This document shows positions 42,436-53,835 of a stretch of 64,000 nt of DNA, in pieces. The notes beneath the pieces are model-generated. The model did no database searches. It was not told the DNA's origin and worked only from the letters and a program-made list of their open reading frames with translations. The position numbers and the translations under genes are program-made. The stretch is from NCBI GenBank assembly GCA_047967505.1, contig CM106541.1, one strand, 5' to 3'. Every line of letters begins with the position of its first letter. Position 1 is the stretch's first letter. The stretch is from Dipteris shenzhenensis. Lineage: Eukaryota > Polypodiophyta > Polypodiopsida > Gleicheniales.

Positions 42436-42439
42436 TACA

Positions 42440-42635
42440 AGTGACTTGAGAATTATGTCAATAAGTACAAGCTTTCTATAGCATTTGCATGAAATTGTTA
42501 TAAGTGACTTGTGAATTATGTCAAAAAGTACAAACTTTGCATAATATTTGAATAATTATTATCATAAGTGACTTAAGAATTATGTCAATAAGTACAAGCT
42601 TTTCAGTACAAGCTTTTCAATACAAGCTTTTCAAA
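42440..42635 (+). repeat. Three-copy repeat of about 60 bp with a nested 15-bp triplication
   Basis: AGTGACTTGAGAATTATGTC-like words start at about 42441, 42503 and 42566, each followed by AATAAGTACAAGCTTT or a variant. The last copy ends in three AGTACAAGCTTTTCA-like 15-bp units (42590-42635). Confidence 0.88.
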
Positions 42636-42644
42636 GTATTAGCA

Positions 42645-43675
42645 CAAATTTGTTCTATATGCATTTTTTAAAATTGTTCTAGATGCATTTAGTGTCTTGC
42701 TAATGCAAGTTGATGAAGTGAGAACAATCACTTATTGGTACAAAAGTAGATTTGCTTTGATGGACATGCAAAAAGTAAAATGGAATATACTTTGGATGTA
42801 CTTGTTCATTAGAAAAGTACATTTGCTCCCTTTGAATTTAAAAAGTAATATGAAGTGCAGCATTGGATATAGACATAAATTTCAAGCTTTCATGTCAACA
42901 TGCAAACATTAACGAACTCAAACTCAAAGGATGGTAATAAGAATTGACAAAAAAAGTAGATTTGGAAAGTCAAAGAACATAGCACCATTGGGGGGTGGTG
43001 CAGGATAAAATTTAAAACAAAAAGAGGATACACACAATGAGATTGGTATTATAAATGAGAAATGAGAAGTAGGGACTACAAGATGATATGAAGAAAATAA
43101 TTTAAAATAAATTGAAGCTAGAGATAGGTCCAACTTAGGGATTGACTATTACATCTTTGATGCATGAACAAAAATCTGGAGAGCTTTAAGATTTTTGGGT
43201 CACATTGATTCATATAAATTGTAGAAGAGACGTCCATGGGAAAGCTTAGCTATTTGTCCTTAGCATAGTATTTTTGAAAATAGAGTCAAAATATCCATTC
43301 AAGGTAGGCAATGAAGTTTGTGAACAATCTCTTTAGTGATGGCTCAACAAAGGGAAACTTGAAGGCTTTTGAAAACTGTAAGTAATGATAAATGACTATG
43401 CAAATTAACATTCATTATAACTCTTGAAATACTTGGCTAAGGAAAAGAAGGATGGGAATGTATGGTTTAGAATCCCACATGTGTCCATTCCAAACCATGT
43501 TATATCCTATGTGGCAATGTACATGTTGGACATCATGTTTACTTGTAGGGGAATATGACCATCTCAAAACGGTTTTCTCCATGAAGCTTAGCCACTTCAT
43601 TGTTGTATCTCATTCGTTTTCTTTTGTTCCTAATTCCAAGGCACCTACACCCTGATCGACCTTGCCAACACTCAC
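42645..43675. other. AT-rich stretch without recognised features
   Basis: Short open frames on both strands show no familiar domain. Confidence 0.35.
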
Positions 43676-44011
43676 ACATGTACACACCCTCACACACATG
43701 CATGTGCATGAGTATGTGTGACTATAGGCAAGTGCATGCATGCATGCACATGCATGGATGCACACATACACATGTGTGTGTTCACGCATGTTGACGCACA
43801 CAGGGTACTTGCATGCGCACACTCAAGGACACACACATGCATGCATGCACATGTGCGCATGCACGCCTGTGTGCACCTATGCATGGTCACATGTACGCAC
43901 ACACATGCGTGCATACACACACATGCGCGCGTGCACACAAGTGCATAGACACACTCACATGCACACACATGCACATATGCACTTGCATGTGTGCACACAC
44001 TTGCATATATA
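43676..44011. repeat. Alternating purine-pyrimidine tract (ACATGC/CACA-rich)
   Basis: About 335 bp of nearly uninterrupted alternating purine and pyrimidine, built from CACA, CATG, TGCA and GTGTG words. Cys/His-rich ORFs appear in several frames on both strands (CMHACT-type) and are composition artefacts. The pattern is of the kind associated with Z-DNA. Confidence 0.9.
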
Positions 44012-44700
44012 TGTTTTGGTTCTCTTGATAATTATTAACTGCTATGGTTGTTCATTCTTTCATAAAAGAGATGGGCATAGGATGTAAGCATATCCCAATA
44101 TCATCTATAATCTACTTGCCTATGCAACCATCAGGCTAGCATTACATAAGCACACTTGCATGCACATCACTTTGATCCACTTGGAATATCTTTGCTTGTT
44201 CTTCCTTTCAAAAGTCTAGAGATATGGATCTCCATAAGCATATCCTCGTGTATTGCCTTTGATGTACCCACATAACTAAGCAGAGTATTTTTTCATGTCA
44301 AATGTCATGGTCCAAGAGTATCTTATTGAAATATATGATGCTTAGTGGGCATGATGTCAATTCAAAATGGAGAGATGCATGCACCCGTGCATTTATAAAA
44401 GTAGCCTTCTGCCTTACTTCGAGGGACATGTGCTATGGCACCAAAGTGATGAGTTCCTTCGTGTATTCGTAAATGTAAGGCAATCTTTTTTGTGCCCCGC
44501 CGCCCCCCCTAACACACACAAATTAATGAATAGGGGGGTTTTTCTCGCACGGCCCCTATTTGTTGCATTAGAAGGAGGCATGAACTTGTTGTGGCTTCTA
44601 TTTGCTCCCAGGCGAAAAGAGGTCCTTTTTTTGAAAATCTCGTTTTCTCTTTTGGGGAGGTTTAATGGTGAAGCGATTCGCTTTTCGTCAATTAAATAAA
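44012..44700. other. No recognised gene
   Basis: AT-rich up to about 44480, then a C-rich run and a short open frame (44367-44699) without known motifs. Confidence 0.35.
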
Positions 44701-44877
44701 TTCTGAGTGACGAGAGGCTCTCGATTCCTTACGTGGCGGCTTGCAGCGTACCGCGTGGATCAGGTTGCCACATGGCAGTCTGTAGACGCTCAAGTCCACG
44801 CTGTCACTAGGCCCGCCAGGCTGACAGATGGCGCCACGATGGCGCTGACGGACAACTTTGACCTGATCTCATTTCAT

Positions 44878-44930
44878 CACGTGGGAAGAACTGCCCGGCC
44901 CCGTTCAAATTATAAACGCTGCTATAAATC
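44878..44930 (+). promoter_or_regulatory. G-box and TATA-like pair
   Basis: CACGTG followed about 37 bp later by CTATAAATC, in a locally CpG-rich context. The arrangement resembles a plant core promoter; there is no evidence of use. Confidence 0.35.
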
Positions 44931-45277
44931 AATTCTAATATTTTGGTACTTCGTGCAATTCCGAGATGCCCAGCTATCCATAGCTACCGTAATCAAACTC
45001 CGCACCAGCCCTGTCGATTGCAGAAATCGACGGCCGCTTTGTGGAAGTTTGGAAGGGACGGGTACTGTCCATGAAGAAGAAAAGAGCTTCGTCAATGTGC
45101 AGGCTGTGAATCCCATGCGCCCTTGCCCGATGCTAGCTCCAAGGTCGCCAACAAGATCTCATTCCAAGTGTCTGGCAGCCCAGGCAAGCACCAGTGCGTG
45201 CAATCCTCGTACTGGGCGTGATGTATAGCGTGGGGCTCGCGGTTTCTTGTGGGTGTAGATGGAGGAGGTGATGTCCG

Positions 45278-45408
45278 GCAGGCTTACAGCAGCATCCTGA
45301 TAATGCCCTCGATGCAGGTTTTCTACTTCGGAGATGACAACCCAGCAGGCTTACAGTATCCTGATAATGCGCTCGCTGCAGGTTTTCTACTTCGGAGATG
45401 ATCACCAA
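45278..45408 (+). repeat. 67-bp tandem duplication in CpG-rich island
   Basis: GCAGGCTTACAG at 45278 and 45345 begins two units ending TTCTACTTCGGAGATGA. The first has an extra CAG-type insertion. The duplication shifts any reading frame across it. Confidence 0.9.
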
Positions 45409-45640
45409 CGGATTCGTCCATGGCTCTCCTTCAAAGCGAGTGCCGTCTGGCCATGGCTTTGTCTCGCGGCTGGATTTACCGCCCCATTTCCATGTTCCTC
45501 TGGACAAATTAGCACACGAACATGGCTAGTTTAGTGATACGATGCTTTGCGGAGCTTGCAACAAACTCGATTTTGCGATCGGTGTGCGACAGTGTGCCTA
45601 CTTTCGCTTGTGCATGTGGGATTCCCCACGTGTCATAAAT

Positions 45641-45790
45641 TCGAAAGTTAAAAACCAAGAGAACATAGAGGGCCCAAAATGTGGAATGGAATGAATAGAG
45701 GGATATAATTGCTAGCTTTTGTTATTAGCTTTTTGGATTCTTTGATTAGAACCTAATGGTTTTTATTGTCTATGGAAAACAATGTTTCAT

Positions 45791-45823
<33 letters not shown>

Positions 45824-46408
45824 TTTCTCTTTGAAAAAAGTGGTTGATTATTTCTTTGTAGTGTCTTGGTTTAGAATAAATGTACTACTATTTTAAGCAT
45901 ATGAAATAGTGTCGCGTAGACATTGCAAAACTAAAGTCACAAGTATAAATATGCAAGCGCATAGACCGAATATGCCCAACCTGAAGGAAGGGGGAATTGG
46001 AATGTTCGAAATGCTTTCATGACGTCTAGCAAAGGAGTGTCGCATTGACAAGAATGTAAAGAGAATTGTCGTCGGTCCTTCTTTTCTTGATCAGGCCTTC
46101 TTTTCTACTCCTACTCAACCCCCTTCTAAGTTCTTTCTCTCTCTCCACTCTCTTGCCATTCTCTCAGCCCCCTCTTCTCTCAGTCCCTTTTGTCCCCTCT
46201 CCCCCTTCTCTCAAGCTTTAGCTCCTTCCTCTCAACTCTCTCAACCGCTCCTTTTGTCAGGTGGGATGCCGTAACAAAAACGTTTCGGGAAGGGGTAATG
46301 GGGGTGGAAATGCCATGAAAGAAACTAACTTTTAACAGCTTTGAACATTCTATTTCAGCTTTAAAATATACATTTGGAATGTTTCATAATCGATGCTTCT
46401 TGTATGTA
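45641..46408. other. Intergenic, with (CT)n microsatellite at 45797-45821
   Basis: Pyrimidine-rich from 46080 to 46250. No gene recognised. Confidence 0.4.
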
Positions 46409-46492
46409 GATAAATAAATGCTTCCCTAATATATGAGATAAATAAATGCTTCCCTAATATATGAGATAAAAAATGCTTCCCTAATATATGAG
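46409..46492 (+). repeat. 28-bp tandem repeat, three copies
   Basis: Units start GATAAATAAATGCTTCCC at 46409, 46437 and 46465 (the last with a 1-base change in length). A further TCCCTAATATATGAG occurs at about 46508. Confidence 0.93.
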
Positions 46493-46639
46493 AACCCAAT
46501 TTCCAGTATCCCTAATATATGAGGAGACATTTTCAAAGCACACAAACCTCCCAATTGTGTTTAAAATAAAATAAAACAACAAAAATTTACTATTCCAGAA
46601 CATTTGGGTTCCCCCTTCCTTCATGGAACAGCGTTCCGG

Positions 46640-46930
46640 ACATTCCAGAAGGGGGAATGATGTTCCCTGGTAACCATGAAATACCCTCACCTTACTTTCA
46701 CTCCTTTGGGCTAAGTAATATATTGAAGGACATTGGTAAGTTAGATTGGGTGGATCCTAGCATTAATGTGGATAATCATATTGACATTCCAGAAGGGGGA
46801 ACGACGTTCCCTGGTAACCATGATATACCCTCACCTTACTTTCACTCCTTTGGGCTGGGTAATCTATTGAAGGACATTGGTGAGTTAGATTGGGTGGATC
46901 CTACCATTAATGTGGATAATCATATTGTCT
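46640..46930 (+). repeat. 144-bp tandem duplication inside a short ORF
   Basis: Copies 46640-46783 and 46784-46927 start ACATTCCAGAAGGGGG. The period is 48 codons, so the frame is kept. Confidence 0.93.
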
Positions 46931-46986
46931 CTTTCATCACTTGCCACCACCATTCCTTTAAAGCACACCTTCAACCTATTATATAG
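46657..46986 (+). CDS. Small hypothetical ORF with two 48-residue repeats
   Basis: 109 codons from the ATG at about 46660 to TAG near 46984. Each repeat contains FPGNHDIPSPYFHSFGL, then LLKDIGELDWVDPTINVDNH. The copies differ at several positions, yet neither has a stop. No family was recognised. Neighbouring DNA has no promoter or splice signals I can defend. The start of each unit resembles DNA at 19905-19933, so it may be part of a repeat family, not a host gene. Confidence 0.25.
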   Translation: MMFPGNHEIPSPYFHSFGLSNILKDIGKLDWVDPSINVDNHIDIPEGGTTFPGNHDIPSPYFHSFGLGNLLKDIGELDWVDPTINVDNHIVSFITCHHHSFKAHLQPII

Positions 46987-46989
46987 ATT

Positions 46990-48525
46990 TCTTAAGAATA
47001 ACCATCCCGTAAATACATCTTTATATTAGGTGACAAGAGAGAAGGCCCAAATGCTTTATTAATATAGATCAGCCAACAACCACCTATACATATTTAAACT
47101 GGCTAAAAAGAGAGAAGGAACAAAAGCCACAAGCTCTTAAAGAAAAGAATTGATTGACAATCCCCAAATGAAAGGTCATCTACCAATGAATCCAAACTAA
47201 TGAAGAAAGTTTGCTAGAGCAAATAGAGCCCAAAAGCTATGCCCAAATCACTTCCCAAGGCTTAGAGGGATGAGATTTTCAACGACCCATTCACCTTCCT
47301 TTTATTATTGCATGTAATAAGTATATATTCCTCCTCCTATTCTCCTCTCCAAGTTAAAGTTACTTGGAGGTTTAATCCTTTCATACATATCTACATAAAC
47401 ACTTTATCCTCCTTTACCTTGCACCTCATGTAATGAAAGTATAAGCTGATTTTAATTAGTGTGGTATGACTATAAGTACTATCATAGGAAGAAACTAATA
47501 ATTACTCAATGTAGACAGTAGGACTGCCCAAGATGCATGCAATGTAGATAAGCCCTTGATTTTCCATATCAAAATGGCCTCTGTATACATGTAAGGTGCA
47601 CCTTTATTGCTATACGAGAAGCATGATTATTTAATGTAGACTTTGTGAAAGGGTTGTGGCTCTTTGGCGCTTCCTATCTTTCAATAGTTTGGTGTTGAAA
47701 ATACTTCATAGGATTGAGAAACCAATTGCTCAAAGTGTACTTGCCTAGATTTTACTTAGAGGAGTCTTAATGGAGCCCCGTCTTTTATTACAAAGACTAC
47801 CTGAACTTTAAGTCTAATATGGGTTTGTTGCAATCTCATTATAATTACCATTTTGTCAAGAGATAGTTGCCTCTACAATCTTCTTATCCTTACAAAAAGA
47901 AATGGCAATGATACAAACATTTTATTGCCTCTCTGCTTTATTTCTTATGGAAAGTCTAAAAAGCAGAGTTTGGCACACTTAAAGTTCACATGGAGTCACC
48001 TCTAATTGTTTTTTGAAAAAATACATATTCAAAAACTGTGTTAACAAAATTGGTAAGAAGGAAAATAAAAGGATAGCCTCCACAAATGGGTAGGCTTGGG
48101 CTTCAAACTTAACAAACAGCTTTAGCAAGCTCTATCAAAGCCCTATTCCTCTTTGTGAAAAACCTAATCATGCTTGTAATTTCTACAATTGTCTCTTCAT
48201 GCCAAAGCTCTCTAGGTCTAGCTTTATGGAAAACTATTTGGAGTCACCTAATAATTCTATTTCCCATTAAAAAAAACACCTTCACGTTCCCTTTGTTTTT
48301 CCTTTAGATTGCAATTTTTGTTTATACTTTAACATTGAATCATCCTAAAGGAGGTAGCACAAGTGGTAAGGCATACCACTCCTTAGTGGCCATAGGCATA
48401 CTTATCCTATTTAAATGACTAATAAACCCAATTGATATACACATTCTTAGAAAACACACACACCCACACACATAAGCGTGCACGCTTGCACACACACATT
48501 TAAAAAAAATATTGAAATCACACAC

Positions 48526-48533
<8 letters not shown>
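46990..48533. other. AT-rich intergenic stretch
   Basis: No gene recognised. TAGCACAAGTGG at 48355-48366 is A-box-like. A B-box-like GTGAGTTCAATAG appears only at 48602-48614, after microsatellites, so a SINE call is weak. Confidence 0.35.

Positions 48534-48565
<32 letters not shown>
48534..48565 (+). repeat. (GA)n microsatellite
   Basis: About 15 units, preceded by CACACA-rich sequence from 48457. Confidence 0.9.
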
Positions 48566-48567
<2 letters not shown>

Positions 48568-48803
48568 CGGGGGGATCACTCATCATATGTAACCCTATCA
48601 TGTGAGTTCAATAGAAGGAGTATTTACATAAGGGAGTATTTAAATTAATTTACATAAGGGAGTATTTAAAGTAAATTTAGAAAAAAATTACAAATTTGTA
48701 TAGGAAAAGGATACATTTTATTAAGAAAAAACCTACAGATATGGGATTTTACAAATAGGCTTTGAATGCATGTAATATAGAGGGTTTATACATAGTGACC
48801 CCT

Positions 48804-48805
<2 letters not shown>

Positions 48806-48850
<45 letters not shown>
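48806..48850 (+). repeat. (GA)n microsatellite
   Basis: About 22 units; it follows GTGACCCCTCGGA. Confidence 0.9.
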
Positions 48851-48852
<2 letters not shown>

Positions 48853-50650
48853 CACTTATAGGTGTCTCATGACTTCATTGATTCTTGGCCCCATAATACT
48901 ATGACAAAGTTTTTATAGTTGGGTAAGTTTTGTAGATAGATACTTCAAAGCTATCAATCGAATATTTAATGCAAGTGCGAAGGGCATAAGCATGTAAAGC
49001 TCTAAAAAGACCCTAAACTTATCTAAGAGATATCTAGTGTAGAACTGATAGAGACTTCAGAAAAGTATATTTGGTCTTATAACGGACATGAGATAGTAGG
49101 TTCTAGGAATAAGTGGTGCATATTGATATGTTCAGGCACAATAAATGCACGATAAGAAGGCATAGGTAGATCATATGCAAAGTGACAAGCACCGGCAAAA
49201 TATATGCAAAGTGATGATAACAAGCACAATTGATACAAAGTGACAAGCATATTCGGTACATCTTGCTCAAATGGGCCACATGATGTTGAAAGTTAGGCCT
49301 GGAAACTTGCTTTCATGGGAACCCGGAAGAGCTAACTCAAGTTCTGCTTACTATAGCTACTTATATAATTTAGAATTGATATTTTGGAAGTTATTAGCCC
49401 ACTCATGGTCTTCTTGGCTTAGTGCAAGTAGCTACCTTCTATTCGCTAAACTATGAATCATGTACTTCTTTGAAACTTACCACTCGCGCATCAAAGCAGG
49501 ACAAATCAAGAAGCAAAGAATTATGCTCTTCACCCTCCTCATTTAAACTGGTCCACAAATCGACAACCCTATCATGTCACAAAGCCCTTGGATATTGCTG
49601 CAAGGGCATATGCTATGCATATCTTGCATTTTGGAAGGTTTAATATCCTTGTTGAATGTTTCTTTAGTTATTGGATATTAACTTTGTGGTAGGATGATAT
49701 GCCCACTGAACCAATTAGACTTGTATTCAAACAATGATGGAAGGGATCACATGCATATGCTTATTTGATACCTTGTATTTTGAAATGTGGTTTGATAGAT
49801 GGAAATGTATACCGTACAAGAAGATTGGGAAAATTTGCATCATTTTGATGCTCTTTCTTGTTGTGTTGGCATATAGGCTTGTATATGCTTGTACCTCACA
49901 AATGTTTTAAAATAAATTTATCTTGGTATTAATAAACATTTTGAAAAAAATGGATGGATGTCACAATTGTCAATTTGAACAAAAAATAAATAAAAATTGT
50001 AATAGTGAGGTCCAATTTAACCTCCTCTAGGTCTAACCTACCTCATTACAAGATTATTATAAGATGGCGCCAATCCATTGGGCTTAACTACTTGATGAGC
50101 ATAAAACTCTGGACTTACCACATGGTTATCCCTTTTTGGATAGGAAAAACATGAGAATAATGACAAATTTTATGGTTGTAACCTACTTTCATTATGGTAA
50201 CATGGTATTTACAAGAAGAAGAGCTTGGACATGCATTCTTTAACTATTTCAAATTGTTATCATAATCATAGTGCATCATTCCTAGGTTGAAAAACAAGGG
50301 AGTTCATGCAATGTATACATTAAATGTCATAGAAAGGGGCATGAGAGGCCACTTTACATAAAAAGATCACCTTATTGAAAATCAATCATTCCCTTTGGAA
50401 AGACTAGTATTCCTAGAATGCCTCTAATAATAGTTTCCTATAATTTCCTATAACTTGAGGTGAGTCCTCATGGTATTGTTGAATGTTTATGTTTGTTTAG
50501 ACTAAAACAATAGCAAAAACATTAGATATGAATCAATTCCACAGAAACTCATCCATTTATCTAAGTTTTAATAACTAATTGAAAACCATATATTGTAGAG
50601 TGATTAATGAGAACTCCAAATATCATAATGGATTTTCCTAGTTTTCAATA
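48851..50650. other. AT-rich intergenic stretch
   Basis: Nothing recognised on either strand. Confidence 0.35.
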
Positions 50651-50890
50651 TTTGGCTACTAGCAAGTTAATGAAATTTGAAAGTATGCTTCAAATAGCTC
50701 ATGGAACTTAATGTTGTCATAGAAGCCGATATGACCAAAAGCAAGACAAGTAATAAAGAATTTTATTGAAAGTATGCTTCAATCTTTGGCTACTAGTGAG
50801 TCATTGAAAATATGCTTCAAATAACTCATGGAACTTAATCTGTTGTAGAAGTCGATATGATCAAAAGCAAAACACGTAATAAATAATTTC
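50651..50890 (+). repeat. Direct repeat, 134-bp period
   Basis: TTTGGCTACTAG at 50651 and 50785 begins two diverged copies sharing TATGCTTCAAATA, CTCATGGAACTTAAT, CGATATGA and AAAAGCAA words. Confidence 0.82.
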
Positions 50891-52700
50891 ATTTCATGCT
50901 AAAGAATGTGGCTTCTTTGGTAAAGGATGTACAATGTAGTTTTTAGATTGCACATTCCACCTTACATGAATGCTACATGTTGGCATGCAAACGTGACTAC
51001 AACATCCATGATTAGATGGCAAATATGATATCAATGATGGAGGAGACAAGGCATTGTAAGTGTGAGACAAGAATACGGTAGAGGATAATAAATGTGAAAG
51101 TACCATAATAAGTTACTTTTATGATGCATCAAAGGCTCCATTTTGATGTTTTGTGTAAGGGAGATGTGATCTAGTTACATGGGAAAGGGAGATTAACGAG
51201 GTAAGGGAGATTAAATGGGAAAGAGTGACCTATTTACAAACATTTAAAAAGGATTAAGTGGGAAAGAGTGATATGTTTACAAATATCTTTTAAAAAGTTT
51301 ATGAGGATGGATTTATCATCCTTTTTATGTACTGTGACGATTTGTCAAATATTCTATCGTAAAAGATGGTGGTGTACCCTTAATGGGGATGCTTCTAGAA
51401 CCCCTATTATGTAACTTTTGTGAGACTTTGCAAATTTAACAATTATAAAAGATGTGTAATAAGGATGTAGCATGGGTACATCAACGACGATCATGGAGAG
51501 GCAAAGATGTGGCAATGGGAAATGCTGGTACCTTAAAATTATAATTTCAATCTAGCACTTTTACATGCTTTTTGACATTACATTGCATGATGTGTCTTGC
51601 TCAATGGATAATTAATTATTTGTTTAGGTGTTTACATCTCAACTGGCTATCCCTTTAAAAAAATTAAGTCCAATCAAGGGATCTCTCTAACTCGTATCTA
51701 CCATGGAGTTCCTTAAACTAGGAGAGTATATAATTTGCACATGTGTTTCTTGCTATGGATGAACGCTAAGGAGAGAGGGTGAAGGACTTTGGCTGTTTTA
51801 ATATTTTGGCTTTCATTTTTCCAAATAGTCAAGATAGCATGCAAATGTGTTGAGGGTGGAAGCCTTGCATTTCTTTGAGTTTGGCTTTGTATGCATGAAA
51901 AATTGAGGATCTAATTTTAATTTCAATTGGTTAAGGTAGTTCTAGTTTGGAGGTTGCTAGTTGGGTAACCAAACAACCCTTATAATACTCACAACTCCAC
52001 AAGCCCACACTTTGTCCTCTCCTATACCTCCTCACATTACTCATGCCTAGCATTTCCATAGTAGGGTCTAAATGCCATAAAATATTAACACCAAAGTTAT
52101 ATCTCAAGATCTAGTGTTGATGACCAACAATTGTGAAATTCTCATCACATTCTTTATCACTTACTTTTTTTGTCTGATCTAAATGGGGGTTTGGTGGATC
52201 TAAACTTCAATCAAGTGCCAATTTCCATGAGAACTAGTGAATTAGTATAAGAAGGAAAACAAATAAGACAACAATCCTAGTTAAAAGAAGTTCAACGTAT
52301 AACTTATTGAAGAAATTAGAGCTACCATCTAAGCAAACCGTACATAAGGTGGGAGGGAAGGAGTTGCCATTAAATTTGTTGAGACATATGGTTGGGTGAG
52401 GTTAGCACCATATAGTACATAAATACCAAATCTTAATATAAACTAGGGAGCATGAGGGCATTCTGGCAATGCCTCTTGGTTTGCCAAGAGAGGAAACAGG
52501 AGTTGGGAGAAGGAGAATAGCAGAACGTGTGGGTACGTGTGTGTGCATGTGCATGCACACACACACTCACACACGATAAGGTAAAGTCTAAGTGAATGAC
52601 ACACGCACACTATACAATACACATATAAACTAGGTATGTGCGTGTGTGCGTGCGTGTGCGTGTGTGTATGCTTTTAACATTGCGCCCAAAAAAAGTGTGT
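50891..52700. other. AT-rich intergenic stretch upstream of ITPK
   Basis: No gene recognised. Alternating CA/TG microsatellite-like segments occur at 52527-52580 and 52636-52668. Confidence 0.35.
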
Positions 52701-52705
52701 ATGGT

Positions 52706-52823
52706 GGTAAGTAATCTTCGATGATGTTTATATAAGTATGTACATACACACACACACATGTATAAGTAAGTAATCTTCGATGATGTTTGTATAAGTATGT
52801 GTGTGTGTGTGTGTGTGTGTGTG

Positions 52824-52863
<40 letters not shown>
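52706..52863 (+). repeat. 60-bp duplication bounded by CA/TG runs, followed by (GT)n and (GA)n
   Basis: AAGTAATCTTCGATGATGTT occurs at about 52709 and 52768, each copy followed by ATAAGTATGT and a CA or GT run. (GT)n occupies about 52797-52822 and (GA)n 52827-52863. The duplicate is probably a slippage product between the microsatellites. Confidence 0.85.
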
Positions 52864-52867
<4 letters not shown>

Positions 52868-52946
52868 TTTAGTACACCCACACATAAACTGTGAAGGATT
52901 AACTATAAGTGAAGGAGATTAAGGAATAAGCGAATGAGATTAAGGT

Positions 52947-52956
52947 ATAATAAAAC
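52947..52956 (+). promoter_or_regulatory. Candidate TATA box upstream of ITPK
   Basis: TATAATAAAA lies about 510 bp upstream of the ATG at 53459, at the edge where base composition turns GC-rich. It is the nearest clear TATA-like word. The start site is not determinable. Confidence 0.3.
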
Positions 52957-53458
52957 GTGCTTGTGAATTGGAGGAGGAGCATCAGCCGTCGAAGGACGAC
53001 GAAGACGAAGAACTCCATCGCCATCCTTCGCCATAGCCATCTCCAAACCGGCTGCCTCTCGACCTCGTCGTCGTCTCCATCGTCGCTTCGCATCTCCCCT
53101 TTCGATTCCCCACCTTATTCCCTCCTCACCCATCCTTTTCCTCTCTCCCTTCCCATCGCCAATTCCTCACTCTATCTTCCCACAACCGCACTCCGTACCA
53201 CGCTACCATCTGAGAATATGTCGCACAGGTCTCAGCCAGGAATGATGCACAGTCGCCAGCTCCCCCTCTTCCCACCCCTCCTAATCCGCTCGTAGATTGT
53301 AGCAGTCGCCGCTGTGCGGTATCTCCGCGCACAAGCAGGCATATCCAAGCAACCCAGCATACGCCTTGGGAACCTCAGGATATCCTGCCTTTTCCTTTCG
53401 CGCTGTCCTGTTTCCCCATTCAACGTCGTACGGTCGCGAAAATATTCTTGCGTCGGGC

Positions 53459-53835
53459 ATGAGGCGAGATGGTGAGGCCGTTGCGCTTTGCTCCAGGGTT
53501 CCTGGATTAGAGTGGAGCGAAGGGTTGAAAAGGGCTGGCCTGGGAGGTTTCTATGGGCATCAAGCGGCAGAGCGGAGCTGCGAAGATGTTTTGGATTGGG
53601 AGAGGATAGGGAGAAGAGGAGGGAGTTGGAGCATCGACGACGAGAGGATAAGTGAGGAGCATTCGAAAGACAAAGAGGTGACAAGCTGCGAAGACGGAGA
53701 GATTGGCTATTGCGGAGATGTGCAGTCGCATTTTGAAACAATTATGGCCAGCCCTTCCAGATTCACAGTTGGCTACGCTCTAACGGTTAAAAAGACCAAG
53801 AGTTTCCTGCAGCCTAAGCTTGAAAAGTATGCCAG
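53459..53835 (+). CDS. ITPK2: ITPK exon 1
   Basis: ATG at 53459 (second in-frame ATG at 53744). The donor is CCAG/GTAAAC, splitting an Arg codon (phase 2). The first 95 codons are acidic and low in known motifs; the last 31 contain [21 protein letters not shown] reverse-strand ORF of 169 codons at 53232-53741 is a shadow of this GC-rich exon. Confidence 0.85.

Larger units (their letters stand above)
44700..45640 (+). other. CpG-rich island with promoter-like motifs and broken ORFs
   Basis: This block is visibly richer in G+C and CpG than the AT-rich DNA on either side. It holds a G-box CACGTG (44879-44884), a TATA-like CTATAAATC (44921-44929) and ORFs of 173 codons (44707-45228, +) and 124 codons (45133-45507, -). 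Short plus-strand peptides in different frames, such as [20 protein letters not shown] (about 45137-45196) and SGHGFVSRLDLPPHFHVPLD (about 45450-45509), look protein-like but match no family I recognise. A 67-bp tandem duplication sits in the middle. A degraded first exon or captured gene fragment with its promoter is possible. Confidence 0.45.

Noticed and set aside
43600-44087. Cys/His-rich ORFs in multiple frames, superficially zinc-finger-like
   Set aside because: Alternating CACATG words generate Cys, His, Met and Thr in every frame; spacing does not fit a zinc-binding motif.
44707-45228. Naming the 173-codon ORF as a gene
   Set aside because: No recognisable domain, and the start/stop pattern is unsupported; it is kept only as part of an unassigned CpG-rich island.
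38221-46986. CRISPR array, considered because of spaced repeats
   Set aside because: Units are long, few and mostly adjacent without unique regular spacers, and the DNA is from a plant nucleus.
53366-53458. Starting ITPK at 53366
   Set aside because: The codon is TTG; the first in-frame ATG is 53459.
53232-53741. 169-codon reverse-strand ORF opposite ITPK exon 1
   Set aside because: Shadow of a GC-rich coding exon; no domain, and the forward strand explains the sequence.
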